NCBI GenBank assembly: GCA_002256385.1
Contig: NKJD01000021.1
Span: forward strand, 1 to 57,275
Direction: 5' to 3'
DNA: 57,275 nt
Origin: Flavobacterium sp. BFFFF2
Lineage (GTDB): Bacteria > Bacteroidota > Bacteroidia > Flavobacteriales > Flavobacteriaceae
This document shows positions 19,101 to 26,763 of this stretch, piece after piece. The position numbers and the translations under genes were made by a program. The notes under the pieces are model-generated. The model searched no databases, was not told the DNA's origin, and worked only from the letters and a program-made list of their open reading frames with translations. Within the stretch, counting starts at the first letter, position 1, and each line of letters starts with the position of its first letter.

Positions 19101-19952
19101 TTCTAATTTGCTCAACAAATAATTTAGATTATTAATTGATTTATTGGCGTCGTCAAATAGTATAATATGTTGTTTTCCTGGAGTAAAGAGATGCTGATAA
19201 TCATCCCATAGTGACACACCGGAACTTTGGATAACAATTGGAAAATAGTCATCTTTTGAGAATTCTTCTAAAATCTTTACAGCCAATTTAGATTTTCCAA
19301 CACCTGCGCCACCTGACAACAACAAAATGTTGTGCGTCTTTAAAGTTGCAATACAATTTTTTATTTCATCCTCTCTACCAATAAATTTATTGGTGAGCGA
19401 TGGCTGTAATCCATTTTCCGTTTTTAAAAGAAATTGATCAAGAGTGTATATATCCCCTTTTACCATTTGAATATTCAGATACTCATCAGCTAATTTAGGG
19501 AAATCAAATATCAACATTGACAAATTTTGGATATTGAAAATCTCAAACTTTGTGTCTGCATTAAAACATTTTACTTTGTCATTTAGCTGATTGAATTCTT
19601 CAATACTAATCTTTTCATTGCACGCTAATATGATTTTCTCTATTTTATTCCGCTCGATTGTTGTAACCTTTTCTTTAAAACAATGGTCAACATCTTTTGA
19701 TAGTTTTTCAAAGAAAGTCTTTGATTTCCCTAATCTTTCCTGAGTTGTACACTCAACAAAAATGTATTTCTCATCAATAATAAAAAATGAATCTGGTGTT
19801 CCTTTACTGGTTTTTTCTTTTCCAACAACTGCTCCGGGAGCACTAATAAATTTGTTGCCTTGTAAGTGTAATAAATGGTTTATTAAAATCTGAAAGGTTG
19901 CTTGATTAATTGCTTTCAGAGCATTTTCTATTTGAGCTATTGTATTCATCAA
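16173..19952 (-). CDS. STAND NTPase with N-terminal nuclease-like domain (Avs-like defence candidate)
   Basis: A 1259-residue protein. Residues about 1-170 resemble a PD-(D/E)XK nuclease: GTPDSFFI carries Asp54 and YIFVECTTQ carries Glu67, with the usual lysine replaced, so activity is uncertain. FIGREDEI (190-197) opens a STAND-type ATPase with Walker A GGAGVGKS at 214-221, Walker B HIILFDDANKS near 265 and an arginine-sensor-like LIITSRDYV. The remaining 850 residues are helical and Trp/Tyr/Leu-rich, like the sensor repeats of antiphage STAND proteins. The overall plan matches Avs-type systems, in which the C-terminus senses a phage protein and triggers the N-terminal nuclease. I cannot assign a known Avs class. 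The gene is AT-rich and stands alone, with its own upstream spacer. Confidence 0.72.
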   Translation of the reverse strand: MMNTIAQIENALKAINQATFQILINHLLHLQGNKFISAPGAVVGKEKTSKGTPDSFFIIDEKYIFVECTTQERLGKSKTFFEKLSKDVDHCFKEKVTTIERNKIEKIILACNEKISIEEFNQLNDKVKCFNADTKFEIFNIQNLSMLIFDFPKLADEYLNIQMVKGDIYTLDQFLLKTENGLQPSLTNKFIGREDEIKNCIATLKTHNILLLSGGAGVGKSKLAVKILEEFSKDDYFPIVIQSSGVSLWDDYQHLFTPGKQHIILFDDANKSINNLNYLLSKLEDSKSYSVRLIITSRDYVKKQVSVCLSNYLYKEINIPEFKDEETGIIIVNALPNLKYHSEIKRKIVELAKGNARVALMATYSVTPDSETNYLSSPVLLYEKYFKKISEEIGVFNNPIILKSLAIVSFFGVVDRNNGELQNALSIKFGIDWNELWSAIIELHNSEILDVYLNEIVKVSDQVLATYAFYKCFIDEQSALINYAEWITSFMEKFSKRIRITLVDVNNTFVYHHVKDLVLPHLNEVTRQINSDDELYAFYNLFWFYKGRDCLLYLKKWIESLPQEEQNEILTFSYVHNNHTRASKYFELLEGFWNHPNELLKPSIELALTLLNKQPSRLPEILKFFHEDFKYKLEDIEHGYIRQNMLLDILLGENLSDNEKSFANGIFLNLSATMFGWHYSQVTSAKGNAYTIYNFDLYKSVELTKLRERNLNQVYHLFDPENKQIQKILNQIIYTDGDIDKSIYLDELHLYEKIISEKLDRQQYSHCKFVSVLAEHLVEAGYEYPEYWSTFIESDIRKLSKFLKPSWEYNEGKSFEESEKEKIEEFDDFVRINDWESLEKFLLNIDDLYKQRKDNNDWDLGSAVTDIYISIARKNKFEFENALRLFFSGKVLFPLRLTVINVALLENILTGHELLNIISDYEHNERSYWEFVSLTMLPKEQIDESSLELLLNIFKSADDYIYIHRMLDYVKYEAVFDSYKEKNSKLEDHNIITYITSIILNKARKTRRNFGFHFCTECASFFNNHPQLLKNAYWVQHEIDSHFDYDGKELKAILDIDRNFINDSLKNDAIGLDYPSKIRLENVNTDCLWDCPEYDELIEDLLLTILDRDEYILFIEDDISSLFRFKSTDEKRAEKVKALIIKLTQKHSNNGKLLLLLIEVVYSSSRDWFLEYFKEFLLVIKDIEITKQISFGKSSSTIGSWVPVFQKEIEFYQDILRMISILPNILDYSEHLDYFEQRIIWKKNDIVREQKRDFMQEFY

Positions 19953-20154
19953 GAATTATATGTTATTGTAAAATTGCACTTCAGAAGACTTCCACAAACG
20001 TTTTGCATTTAAAATAAGGTAGCAATTTTGGGGACAAAACTTTCAGCCAGCATTGAAAAAGATACGAAGCACATAGCTGCATTAATCCAATAAACCAAAA
20101 CTTTTGTCAAACCTGTGTTAAATGCTGGCTGGTTATATCTTTGGATTAGTATCC
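19953..20154 (-). promoter_or_regulatory. inverted-repeat spacer upstream of the STAND gene
   Basis: CAGCCAGCATT (20044-20054) and AATGCTGGCTG (20121-20131) are exact inverted 11-mers. Between them, read on the minus strand, is a core with AATGCAGCTATGTGCTTCG followed by GTATCTTTTTC, which contains a TATCTTTT -7-like box facing the STAND gene. The core is related to that of the spacer at 21961-22010. It probably holds the promoter of the STAND gene and the 3' end of the HNH transcript. Confidence 0.5.
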
Positions 20155-21201
20155 TCATAAATTAGCATGTTTTTTTCTGTTACATGGTTCGCAAAGTAAT
20201 TGAATGTTGCGGAAACTTGAAGAACCACCTTTAGAAAACGGAATGATATGATCAAACTCCAATTTCTCATTATTTCCGCATATTACACACATGCCATTAT
20301 CTCGTTGCCAAACTTTTGTTTTAACGTCATTTGTTATTGTCTCTCGTCTTTGCTTTGACTTCTTTTCGTTTTGTTCAATTGCTTCAAAGTAAAAACTATA
20401 AACGAAATCTTTTCGTTGATCAAATGTGGTGTAGACATGTTTCCATTTTAACCATAAATCGTCCCGGCTTTCTACTCGGTGCATGTCGTCTTGGCTTGAC
20501 CCTTTTAAAACTATTCTATTCCAGTCATTTTTATTTAAATAAGCCTGAACAAATTCAAAATTATAGCAGTCGTTAACACCCCATTCTTTAATATTGCGAT
20601 AGGCAAATGGAGAATTTATAAATTCTGGTGGTTCTGACTTATAATAGTCCCTGCAAACCTGCGTATACTTTTCAATGCATTTGCTCTGCTTCTTAAAAAA
20701 CGAACTATCACTGTCGTCCATCAGTGAATTAGACTGGACTATACAGTCAGGAATTTCAAAATCTTTATAATAAGTTTCTACTATTTTTAATATTTCTTCA
20801 AAGAGTGGTTTATAAACTTGCTCTTTTAGAATGTCTCTTTTTTCTGGAATAAAGTAGAACACACCTGCCATCCATGAAACAATTTGTTTTTGAATTGTTG
20901 TGATACTTGCTAATTTGAACCATTGATATAGTTTAGGTTGTATTGCAACAGCAAAAACTTCATAATAAGGGAAATCAAAAATACCTTTGTTTACCAGATC
21001 GTGAAATTTTATTATATTATTGTACTCGTCAACCGAAGTAATATAGAATGAAATGTATTTTGAATTGTAAGATGTCCGCAGGTGCTGTACATGCTTAACT
21101 CTTTCTAAAAAATCCTCTTTTACAAGTTTGGCTCTATTATGAATAAAAGGGTTAATGCAAACAATTTGTTCCTTTAATGTTTCTTTACGGTCTAGATTCA
21201 T
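20155..21201 (-). CDS. HNH endonuclease domain protein
   Basis: The C-terminal 65 residues form a classic HNH nuclease: VWQRDNGMCVICG, LEFDHIIPFSKGG and NIQLLCEPCNRKK, with the two Cys pairs (CxxC and CxxC) that bind structural zinc and the DH catalytic pair. The first 280 residues are unfamiliar, mostly helical, with many aromatic residues (FYITSVDEYNNIIKFHD; WMAGVFYFIPEKRD). They may bind a partner or target. Similar stand-alone HNH proteins are often part of restriction or antiphage loci. It sits between a STAND ATPase and a small secreted protein with its own spacer on either side, so co-function with either is unproven. Confidence 0.8.
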   Translation of the reverse strand: MNLDRKETLKEQIVCINPFIHNRAKLVKEDFLERVKHVQHLRTSYNSKYISFYITSVDEYNNIIKFHDLVNKGIFDFPYYEVFAVAIQPKLYQWFKLASITTIQKQIVSWMAGVFYFIPEKRDILKEQVYKPLFEEILKIVETYYKDFEIPDCIVQSNSLMDDSDSSFFKKQSKCIEKYTQVCRDYYKSEPPEFINSPFAYRNIKEWGVNDCYNFEFVQAYLNKNDWNRIVLKGSSQDDMHRVESRDDLWLKWKHVYTTFDQRKDFVYSFYFEAIEQNEKKSKQRRETITNDVKTKVWQRDNGMCVICGNNEKLEFDHIIPFSKGGSSSFRNIQLLCEPCNRKKHANL

Positions 21202-21435
21202 ACTATCGCTTTTACTTGTTTGTCAATGTTTCCATCTTAAAATTTGGAGTGCTCAGGGGTTGTGGATAACAGTTCCATGCTACAGTTAATGGAAATCTTT
21301 TTTTATAACAGTCTGAGCGAAGTTAAGAAATAGGACCAATCAATTTGCCGAAAAACTAATGATGAGTTTTAGCAAGTGTTACGTTTGGCAATTTCGACAA
21401 GAAGCCTTTCTTATCTAGGTAAATTAGTTATTCCT
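21202..21435 (-). promoter_or_regulatory. spacer between the HNH gene and the small secreted protein gene
   Basis: The minus strand carries ATTGCCAAACGTAACACTTG facing a TTCGGCAAATT about 30 bp later, a weak inverted repeat. It also carries TGTTATCCACA, which recurs as TGTTATCCCACA in the spacer at 21829-22043. No convincing -7 box was found. Confidence 0.35.
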
Positions 21436-21828
21436 TTAATTTATTCGAATAACCATCCTGCTTTTTTCTTCTATTGACCATTGAACTTGCCACACCCGTC
21501 CGTCAATTTGGTCAAGTAAGATGAAGTTATATATATTTTGAGTTGGGTAAAGAAAAAATCGGCCATTTTTTTCTTCTTCCTTTGAAACAAGTGCTATTAA
21601 GCACAAAGAATCTTCCCTATTATTTTCTTCCAAGCTGTATTGAACTTGCCACATTTGACCATTTCGTGTATTTAGCTTGATATATGTCCATTTATTTCTT
21701 GTAGAAAAGAGCCGATAAACCACTTCACTATCAGGTGACACTATCGACATTGGAGTAGTTTGATCCTGAGAATATGAAGCAGTAGCTGTCGTCAAAACAA
21801 CAATAAGTGAGATAAATATCTTTCTCAT
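21436..21828 (-). CDS. small secreted protein with an internal duplication
   Basis: Unknown family. The 130-residue product starts with a signal peptide (MRKIFISLIVVLTTATASYS). The mature part holds two similar units of about 33 residues. One is NKWTYIKLNTRNGQMWQVQY then SLEENNR, the other NIYNFILLDQIDGRVWQVQW then SIEEKSR. Each looks like a beta hairpin ending in the shared WQVQ[YW]S[LI]EE motif, so two copies may pack into one small beta sheet. Such a protein would be periplasmic or exported. It seems an odd companion for the intracellular defence-like genes around it, and supports the view that these are independent cassettes. Confidence 0.7.
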   Translation of the reverse strand: MRKIFISLIVVLTTATASYSQDQTTPMSIVSPDSEVVYRLFSTRNKWTYIKLNTRNGQMWQVQYSLEENNREDSLCLIALVSKEEEKNGRFFLYPTQNIYNFILLDQIDGRVWQVQWSIEEKSRMVIRIN

Positions 21829-22043
21829 AACCTAATCTTTTAATGCTTTTTTTAACAGTTAATATTCTTTCTTAATTCGTTATCAGTTTGCATTTTCCTT
21901 TCTGTGGGATAACAAATTTCTGATTTATTAAGTTGGCAATCGCAGCTACAGAAACTGTCTGCCGCCACTAAACTTGATACAAAGCACAAAGCTTCATTTA
22001 GCCAATGAACTGCCAATTTGATAATTGATGCTCTGATGCCCAG
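21829..22043 (-). promoter_or_regulatory. inverted-repeat spacer downstream of the HsdR_N/ATPase gene
   Basis: The minus strand has AAATTGGCAG (about 22016) facing TTGCCAACTT (about 21930). Between them lies a core, AAATGAAGCTTTGTGCTTTG then GTATC, which aligns with the core at 20061-20096. The spacer ends at the start of the small secreted protein gene. Confidence 0.5.
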
Positions 22044-24515
22044 TTAATTATACTCCTCTTCAATTTTCTCCTTATTATTTGCACTATTTAAAACTTTTTT
22101 GATTTGTAATTCAATTGAATTTTTAAGTTTGGATGAAAAATTAATTTCTGATGAATCTAAACCTAAATCAAGGAACTCTTGTCCTTCAACCTTACATAAA
22201 TAATCAATAAATTCACGTACTCTATCAATACGCAATTTTATTCGAGACATAAAATCTCTTTCGTAATAAAAATTCAGTTCTTTGCCTGCGGATTTCACAA
22301 ATGAATTATTTAAACTTTCATCATACATGCCTGAATCTAGACTTATTAAGTCAATGTAAGCGAAGTTAAATACAAGATATTCGAATATATAATTCCCTAA
22401 AGCAGTTATTTTAATCTGATTCACCTCCTCTGAATATTTTTCTAGTCTATTATTTGCCTCTATCAAACCTTTTTCAAGATATAAATCAAGATGAGAAATA
22501 CAATCTTCTTTAGAATCATATTTAACATCAAAATTATGAATAACAAACTTCACGTCAACAAACCCATTTGAACCTTTGTCACCAGCTTTATTATGAAGAT
22601 AATTCAGTATTCGCAAACCTGTAAAGTGAGAGCTGTCGGTATCGTTTCTAAGTTGATATAGATTTGGTATTTTACTACTCCGTTCATCATAAAAAAACCT
22701 ATTGGGAATCATCATAGGCTTAACCACCTGATGGACTTGAAATACCCAATTTGGATGCGGAGCCATTTCATTTATATTTGTATAACCCGATGTTAAAAAC
22801 CCCTTAAAAAACTCAAGTGCTTGTCGAACGTCTCCATGAGTAGCATATCTTAGAAAGTAACTTAATGGGGAGGTTTTTTTAATAAGTTGGTTTTTACAAA
22901 TGTTTAAAAAAGCAACTAATGTATTAAGTTCTCTTGTTTCTTTTATTCCAAATTCAGAATCAATATCAACGGTAAATGTTAATTTATCTAATATGTAGTC
23001 AATTCTTTTTATTATTACCTCAGTAATAACAGGAGAGGAAAGATGAAACCCAGGGCTTTGATAGGCATCTAATACGCCCCGTGAACTTGCTTCTGCGTAT
23101 CGTTCTTCACGCATAGAAACTATTGCCAAGCAACTAAGCTTATCAGAAATTTCACCCGCAGTTAAAAAGCAAACATCTTGCAATTCTGGAGGTAGTTGAT
23201 CCATATTGTCTATAAAAATTACAAGTGCTTTATTTTTGTCCTTCCATTTTAAACTTATTTTTTCACAAACCAATTTTGTGTCTTTTAGGCTTGTTGAAAT
23301 AAAATCTCTTACTAGCTTTTGATAGTCACTGTCGGTTTCTTGTAATTCAGCTAAAATTTGCCTTTTATAAATATCAAATTCATTTGCAAACAAATCTAAT
23401 ACTTGTCCTCTTGTTCCATTTCTAATATTTGTTGTATCAATACTTTCTAATAGTTTTTGCCATATTTCTTCACTTAACTGTTCCTTCGTTTGAGCTGAGT
23501 ATAGCAGTGTAATTAATCCAACTTGAGAGTGCATTTTAATTTCAATTGGTTGCGTGTGATATAAAAACCTTTTTATAAAAGTAGATTTACCCGCGCCTCT
23601 TCCGCCAAAAAGTATCATTACATTATTTAGCTTTTCTTTTTTAATGATTTCAGCAATTCGAAATCCAAAAGCTCCACCTTGCTTGTCATCAGAAAAGTCC
23701 CTAAATCCCAAATTTCTAAAATATGGTGTTAACGAATCATGTAAAAAACCTTGCATATCTTTCTGCAGGGAATCATACAATCCCTTATTGGTAACATAAC
23801 AAAAATCCATAAAATCTTTATCCGATTCTGGAATAGGCCCTAAATATTTTAAAGAAATTGTTTTTAAAGAACCTGCGTAATTGTTGCTATTAACAGGTGT
23901 ATTGTATGCTGTTATATTATTCTTTGGATAGAATATTTCAGAATATGTCTTTTTTGTTACTCCTATATTTGTACCTAAAGAGTCCGACGTATTTACAGCA
24001 TGATAACCTAATAAATTTGTTGCTGCTGTTAAATTCTTTTCAAAATAATCTATGTCCTTAATAACATACGCTGGTAATTTTTTCCAAGGTTTTTGATTCG
24101 AGTGTATTCGAAAAATAATCCAAACTTTCCCGTTACAAATAGCCGCATAATTGCATAATAAGTCCTCAGCATATTCTTTAACTTGCAATATAGCCTCTTT
24201 TATAGCGTCATCAGTTAATAGTTTTTCAATGCTAATTTTTTCAAATGGTTCTTTACTATTTACAGTCAGCGGCAATTCAAAATATACGCCATTCTTTTTG
24301 CTCTCAATAATAATTAATGGTCTATCATTTTTGTCTTTTAAAACATAATCGGCTCTGTTTCCTTCAATATACTTTTCATTCGTAATTGTATTTTTCGGCC
24401 ATTTTAAAATTTCAACTAGGATTGTGTCAATAATTTGAAATCTTGTATCAGCTTCATTTAGGTTAGCTGTTCTATATTTTTGATTCAATTGGTTCAAAAT
24501 TTCTAATTCTGTCAT
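22044..24515 (-). CDS. HsdR_N-like nuclease domain fused to a P-loop ATPase (defence candidate)
   Basis: An 823-residue protein. The N-terminal 170 residues look like the nuclease fold of type I restriction R subunits and related stand-alone proteins: RADYVLKDKNDRPLIIIESKK gives Asp56, Glu71 and Lys73, a complete PD-(D/E)XK set. A linker of about 110 residues precedes an ATPase with Walker A FGGRGAGKSTF at about 303-312 and Walker B ALVIFIDNMDQLPPE near 430, followed by SMREERYAEA as a possible sensor. The C-terminus appears winged-helix-like (ITALGNYIFEYL). Without a helicase or a methylase it is not a restriction R subunit. A stand-alone ATP-dependent nuclease or abortive-infection factor is more likely. 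Confidence 0.7.
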   Translation of the reverse strand: MTELEILNQLNQKYRTANLNEADTRFQIIDTILVEILKWPKNTITNEKYIEGNRADYVLKDKNDRPLIIIESKKNGVYFELPLTVNSKEPFEKISIEKLLTDDAIKEAILQVKEYAEDLLCNYAAICNGKVWIIFRIHSNQKPWKKLPAYVIKDIDYFEKNLTAATNLLGYHAVNTSDSLGTNIGVTKKTYSEIFYPKNNITAYNTPVNSNNYAGSLKTISLKYLGPIPESDKDFMDFCYVTNKGLYDSLQKDMQGFLHDSLTPYFRNLGFRDFSDDKQGGAFGFRIAEIIKKEKLNNVMILFGGRGAGKSTFIKRFLYHTQPIEIKMHSQVGLITLLYSAQTKEQLSEEIWQKLLESIDTTNIRNGTRGQVLDLFANEFDIYKRQILAELQETDSDYQKLVRDFISTSLKDTKLVCEKISLKWKDKNKALVIFIDNMDQLPPELQDVCFLTAGEISDKLSCLAIVSMREERYAEASSRGVLDAYQSPGFHLSSPVITEVIIKRIDYILDKLTFTVDIDSEFGIKETRELNTLVAFLNICKNQLIKKTSPLSYFLRYATHGDVRQALEFFKGFLTSGYTNINEMAPHPNWVFQVHQVVKPMMIPNRFFYDERSSKIPNLYQLRNDTDSSHFTGLRILNYLHNKAGDKGSNGFVDVKFVIHNFDVKYDSKEDCISHLDLYLEKGLIEANNRLEKYSEEVNQIKITALGNYIFEYLVFNFAYIDLISLDSGMYDESLNNSFVKSAGKELNFYYERDFMSRIKLRIDRVREFIDYLCKVEGQEFLDLGLDSSEINFSSKLKNSIELQIKKVLNSANNKEKIEEEYN

Positions 24516-24626
24516 ATTTATATTTTTGCATTTTATTTAATTAAGAACAACTACTGCCTACCCCCACTCCCGCAATATACTAATTCCCCCCAAAATGTAA
24601 TCCAATACCTCTACGTTTTTATAAAC

Positions 24627-24659
24627 AACCCTAACAGGGTTTAAAACCCTGTTAGGGTT
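24627..24659. repeat. 33-bp perfect palindrome (AACCCTAACAGGG type)
   Basis: AACCCTAACAGGGTTT and AAACCCTGTTAGGGTT are exact inverted 16-mers around a single A. It lies between the starts of two divergent genes and so is not an obvious terminator. This hairpin type is familiar in Bacteroidota intergenic DNA. The rest of 24660-24950 contains an AATACGTATAAATACGTATT palindrome (24792-24807 area) and open frames without protein character. Confidence 0.8.
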
Positions 24660-24988
24660 AGGTTAGGTTAAATAATTAACTAGTAGCAGCAACCTCCCCC
24701 GCTTTCCCTCCTATTCAACCTACTGAATATGAATTCGGTATATTGAATAAAATCGGGGTAAATGTAAGTGATGAAATAATACGTGTCAATACGTATAAAT
24801 ACGTATTGGGGATGGTAAAATTTGTTCGTGCTTCCAACCTGTATTTTCCAATAAACCCCAATAAAACCGATGCCTCGCGTCTTCTTTGTATGATGTTTAG
24901 GTGTTTTGATGAAATTTTGAAAATCAAAATCGTTTGTATCATTAAAAGGCAATATGTTTTATAATTGCAATAGATTTTAAAAGCACAA

Positions 24989-25193
24989 TTATCGCGGAGA
25001 CGCGAGGCATCGCGTCTCTAAATGGTTACAAATCGTATTCATTTTGGTGTAGGAAATGCGTCGATGAATGCAATTAATTATTGAAACACAATTTTACGTA
25101 AACGTAAGGCATCGCATCTCCTAATTATAAGATTCACACGCCCTAATGTTTTTTCATAGAAACGTAGAGACGCGATGCCTCGCGTCTCCTTTG
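24989..25193. repeat. GAGACGCGA hairpin repeats
   Basis: GAGACGCGAGGCATCGCGTC (about 24996-25017) and GAGACGCGATGCCTCGCGTC (about 25167-25189) are two hairpins with opposite loop orientation. A degraded copy, AAGGCATCGCATCTCC, lies near 25100. They are relatives of the AGACGCCATGCTGGCGTCT hairpins at 41.4 and 51.3 kb. Confidence 0.7.
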
Positions 25194-25254
25194 TAATGTT
25201 TAAATGGTTTGATGTTGAACTACATACACCATCATTGGTTCAATGTTTTTATCT

Positions 25255-25440
25255 TGCATTTCATAAGACCTTTTGGTTTCTGTCTGACGTTTTACTGTTG
25301 AAACACCATTGTTCATTTTCTTTGCTGGCCCAAATTCAGAAGAAAGAAAAAAGAAGAAAGAAAAAAGACTGGAATTTGGTCTCTTTCAGTTTCGAATTGA
25401 ATAGCAGACTTTAGCTTGGCTTCGTTCGTCACATTTGTTC
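25255..25440 (+). repeat. dispersed palindromic element, copy H (truncated)
   Basis: The flank TTTCATAAGACCTTTTGG and the start TTCATTTTCTTTGCTGGCCC are clear. Then comes purine-rich AGAAGAAAG-type sequence instead of the hairpin core, and a poor 3' end (GCTTGGCTTCGTTCG). It is a decayed or internally deleted copy. Confidence 0.65.
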
Positions 25441-25471
25441 CAATGGGTCTCGGGTTCAAATTTTCAAATTT

Positions 25472-25527
25472 CCAAATTACCTCATTTTCAAATTACCTCA
25501 TTTCCAAATTACCTCATTTCCAAATTT
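25472..25527. repeat. 16-bp tandem repeat, second locus
   Basis: Three units of [CT]CAAATTACCTCATTT plus a partial, the same unit as at 372-441. It lies about 75 bp upstream of the gentisate dioxygenase start. Confidence 0.85.
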
Positions 25528-25602
25528 TGAAATAAAAAAAAACAGTATCTTGTCCCAAAAATCAAGAACCTTATTTAAAATAAATCTATTATATATTCTC
25601 AC

Positions 25603-26712
25603 ATGGATGACGCATTTTCTGATGATGTATATGGCCGTGCTCGGGTGCAAGACACCCCCGAATTAGCAGCTTATTACAACGAATTGGAAGCATTGGGCGC
25701 TGGTGCGCTTTGGACGGTGGCCAACGACATTGAACCTTGGGAACCTGTATCAAAATCGGTGCCCATACTTTGGAAATATGAGGCTTTGCGTGCATTGGTG
25801 CTGCGTTCGGCTGAATTGGTGACGCCCGAACAAGCGGGCCGCCGTGTGGTGTATTTGGTCAATGACAAACGGAAAGACGTCAGTGCAGCCGTAGGTTGGT
25901 TGTATACGGGCATTCAAGTGACCCGCCCGGGCGAGAGTACATCGGCGCACCGCCACAGAGCCTCGGCTTTGCGTTTTATTATGGAAGGCAAAAAGGGGTA
26001 TACGGTGGTCGATGGGCACAAAATCACCTTTGAAGTCAATGATTTTGTCATTACCCCCAATTCCACATGGCACGAACATGGCGTGGAAGCCGATGGGGAA
26101 ACCTGCATTTGGCAAGATGGCCTTGATATTCCGCTGGTAAATGCTTTGGAGGCCAATGATTATGCGGTGTTTGATGGCAAGCAGCCTTTGGCCCACCCTG
26201 TTAATTATTCACCCACCGTATTTGGAACCGCAGGTTTGCTGTGCGCCGATGCAGGTTGGGACAAGCCCTATTCTCCTTTGTTTAAATATTCGTGGAGCAA
26301 AGTATATCCAGCCTTGCTTGAAGCCCTTCAGGTGCAAGAAATGGACCCAATCGATGGCTTATTAATGAAATATACCAATCCGCTAACGGGTGGTCATGTC
26401 ATGCAAACCATGGGTGCTGCTATGCAGTTGTTGCCCGCTGGTTTTCAAGGAAAGGCGCACCGACACACGGGTTCGTTTGTGTACCAATGTGCCAAAGGTG
26501 CTGGTTATTCCATTATCAATGGCCAACGATTTGACTGGAAAGAAAGAGATATTTTCTGTGTGCCGTCATGGGCTTGGCATGAGCATCACAATGGATCGGA
26601 CACGGAGGATGCTTGTTTGTTTAGCTTCCATGATTTGCCTGTCATTGAAGGCTTGGGGCTTTATCAGGAAAGAGATTACGAAGAAAATGGCGGATGGCAA
26701 AAAACATCTTAA
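25603..26712 (+). CDS. gentisate 1,2-dioxygenase (bicupin)
   Basis: This enzyme opens the ring of gentisate (2,5-dihydroxybenzoate) to maleylpyruvate using Fe(II). The 369 residues carry two cupin domains. The N-terminal one has SAHRHRASALRFIMEGKKGY and TWHEHG, giving the HxH...E...H iron site (residues about 112-155). The second has KAHRHTGSFVYQC and WHEHHN. The length and the LWTVANDIEPWEP segment near residue 35 fit bacterial gentisate dioxygenases. It is followed 51 bp later by an FAH-family hydrolase, which could act on the pathway product, so the two probably form an operon. No maleylpyruvate isomerase is next to them. Confidence 0.9.
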   Translation: MDDAFSDDVYGRARVQDTPELAAYYNELEALGAGALWTVANDIEPWEPVSKSVPILWKYEALRALVLRSAELVTPEQAGRRVVYLVNDKRKDVSAAVGWLYTGIQVTRPGESTSAHRHRASALRFIMEGKKGYTVVDGHKITFEVNDFVITPNSTWHEHGVEADGETCIWQDGLDIPLVNALEANDYAVFDGKQPLAHPVNYSPTVFGTAGLLCADAGWDKPYSPLFKYSWSKVYPALLEALQVQEMDPIDGLLMKYTNPLTGGHVMQTMGAAMQLLPAGFQGKAHRHTGSFVYQCAKGAGYSIINGQRFDWKERDIFCVPSWAWHEHHNGSDTEDACLFSFHDLPVIEGLGLYQERDYEENGGWQKTS

Positions 26713-26763
26713 CGCACTATCATTCACAATAAACAATTACTTTAAACAAGATTTTACATACCA

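Noticed and set aside
19953..22043. Integron attC sites between the island genes
   Set aside because: The expected RYYYAAC ... GTTRRRY order at the ends of each palindrome is not found, and the only tyrosine recombinase (41539) is a housekeeping Xer type.
24680..24964. Open frames of 73-90 codons on both strands
   Set aside because: They overlap each other, contain palindromic AATACGTATT repeats and lack family features or a promoter.
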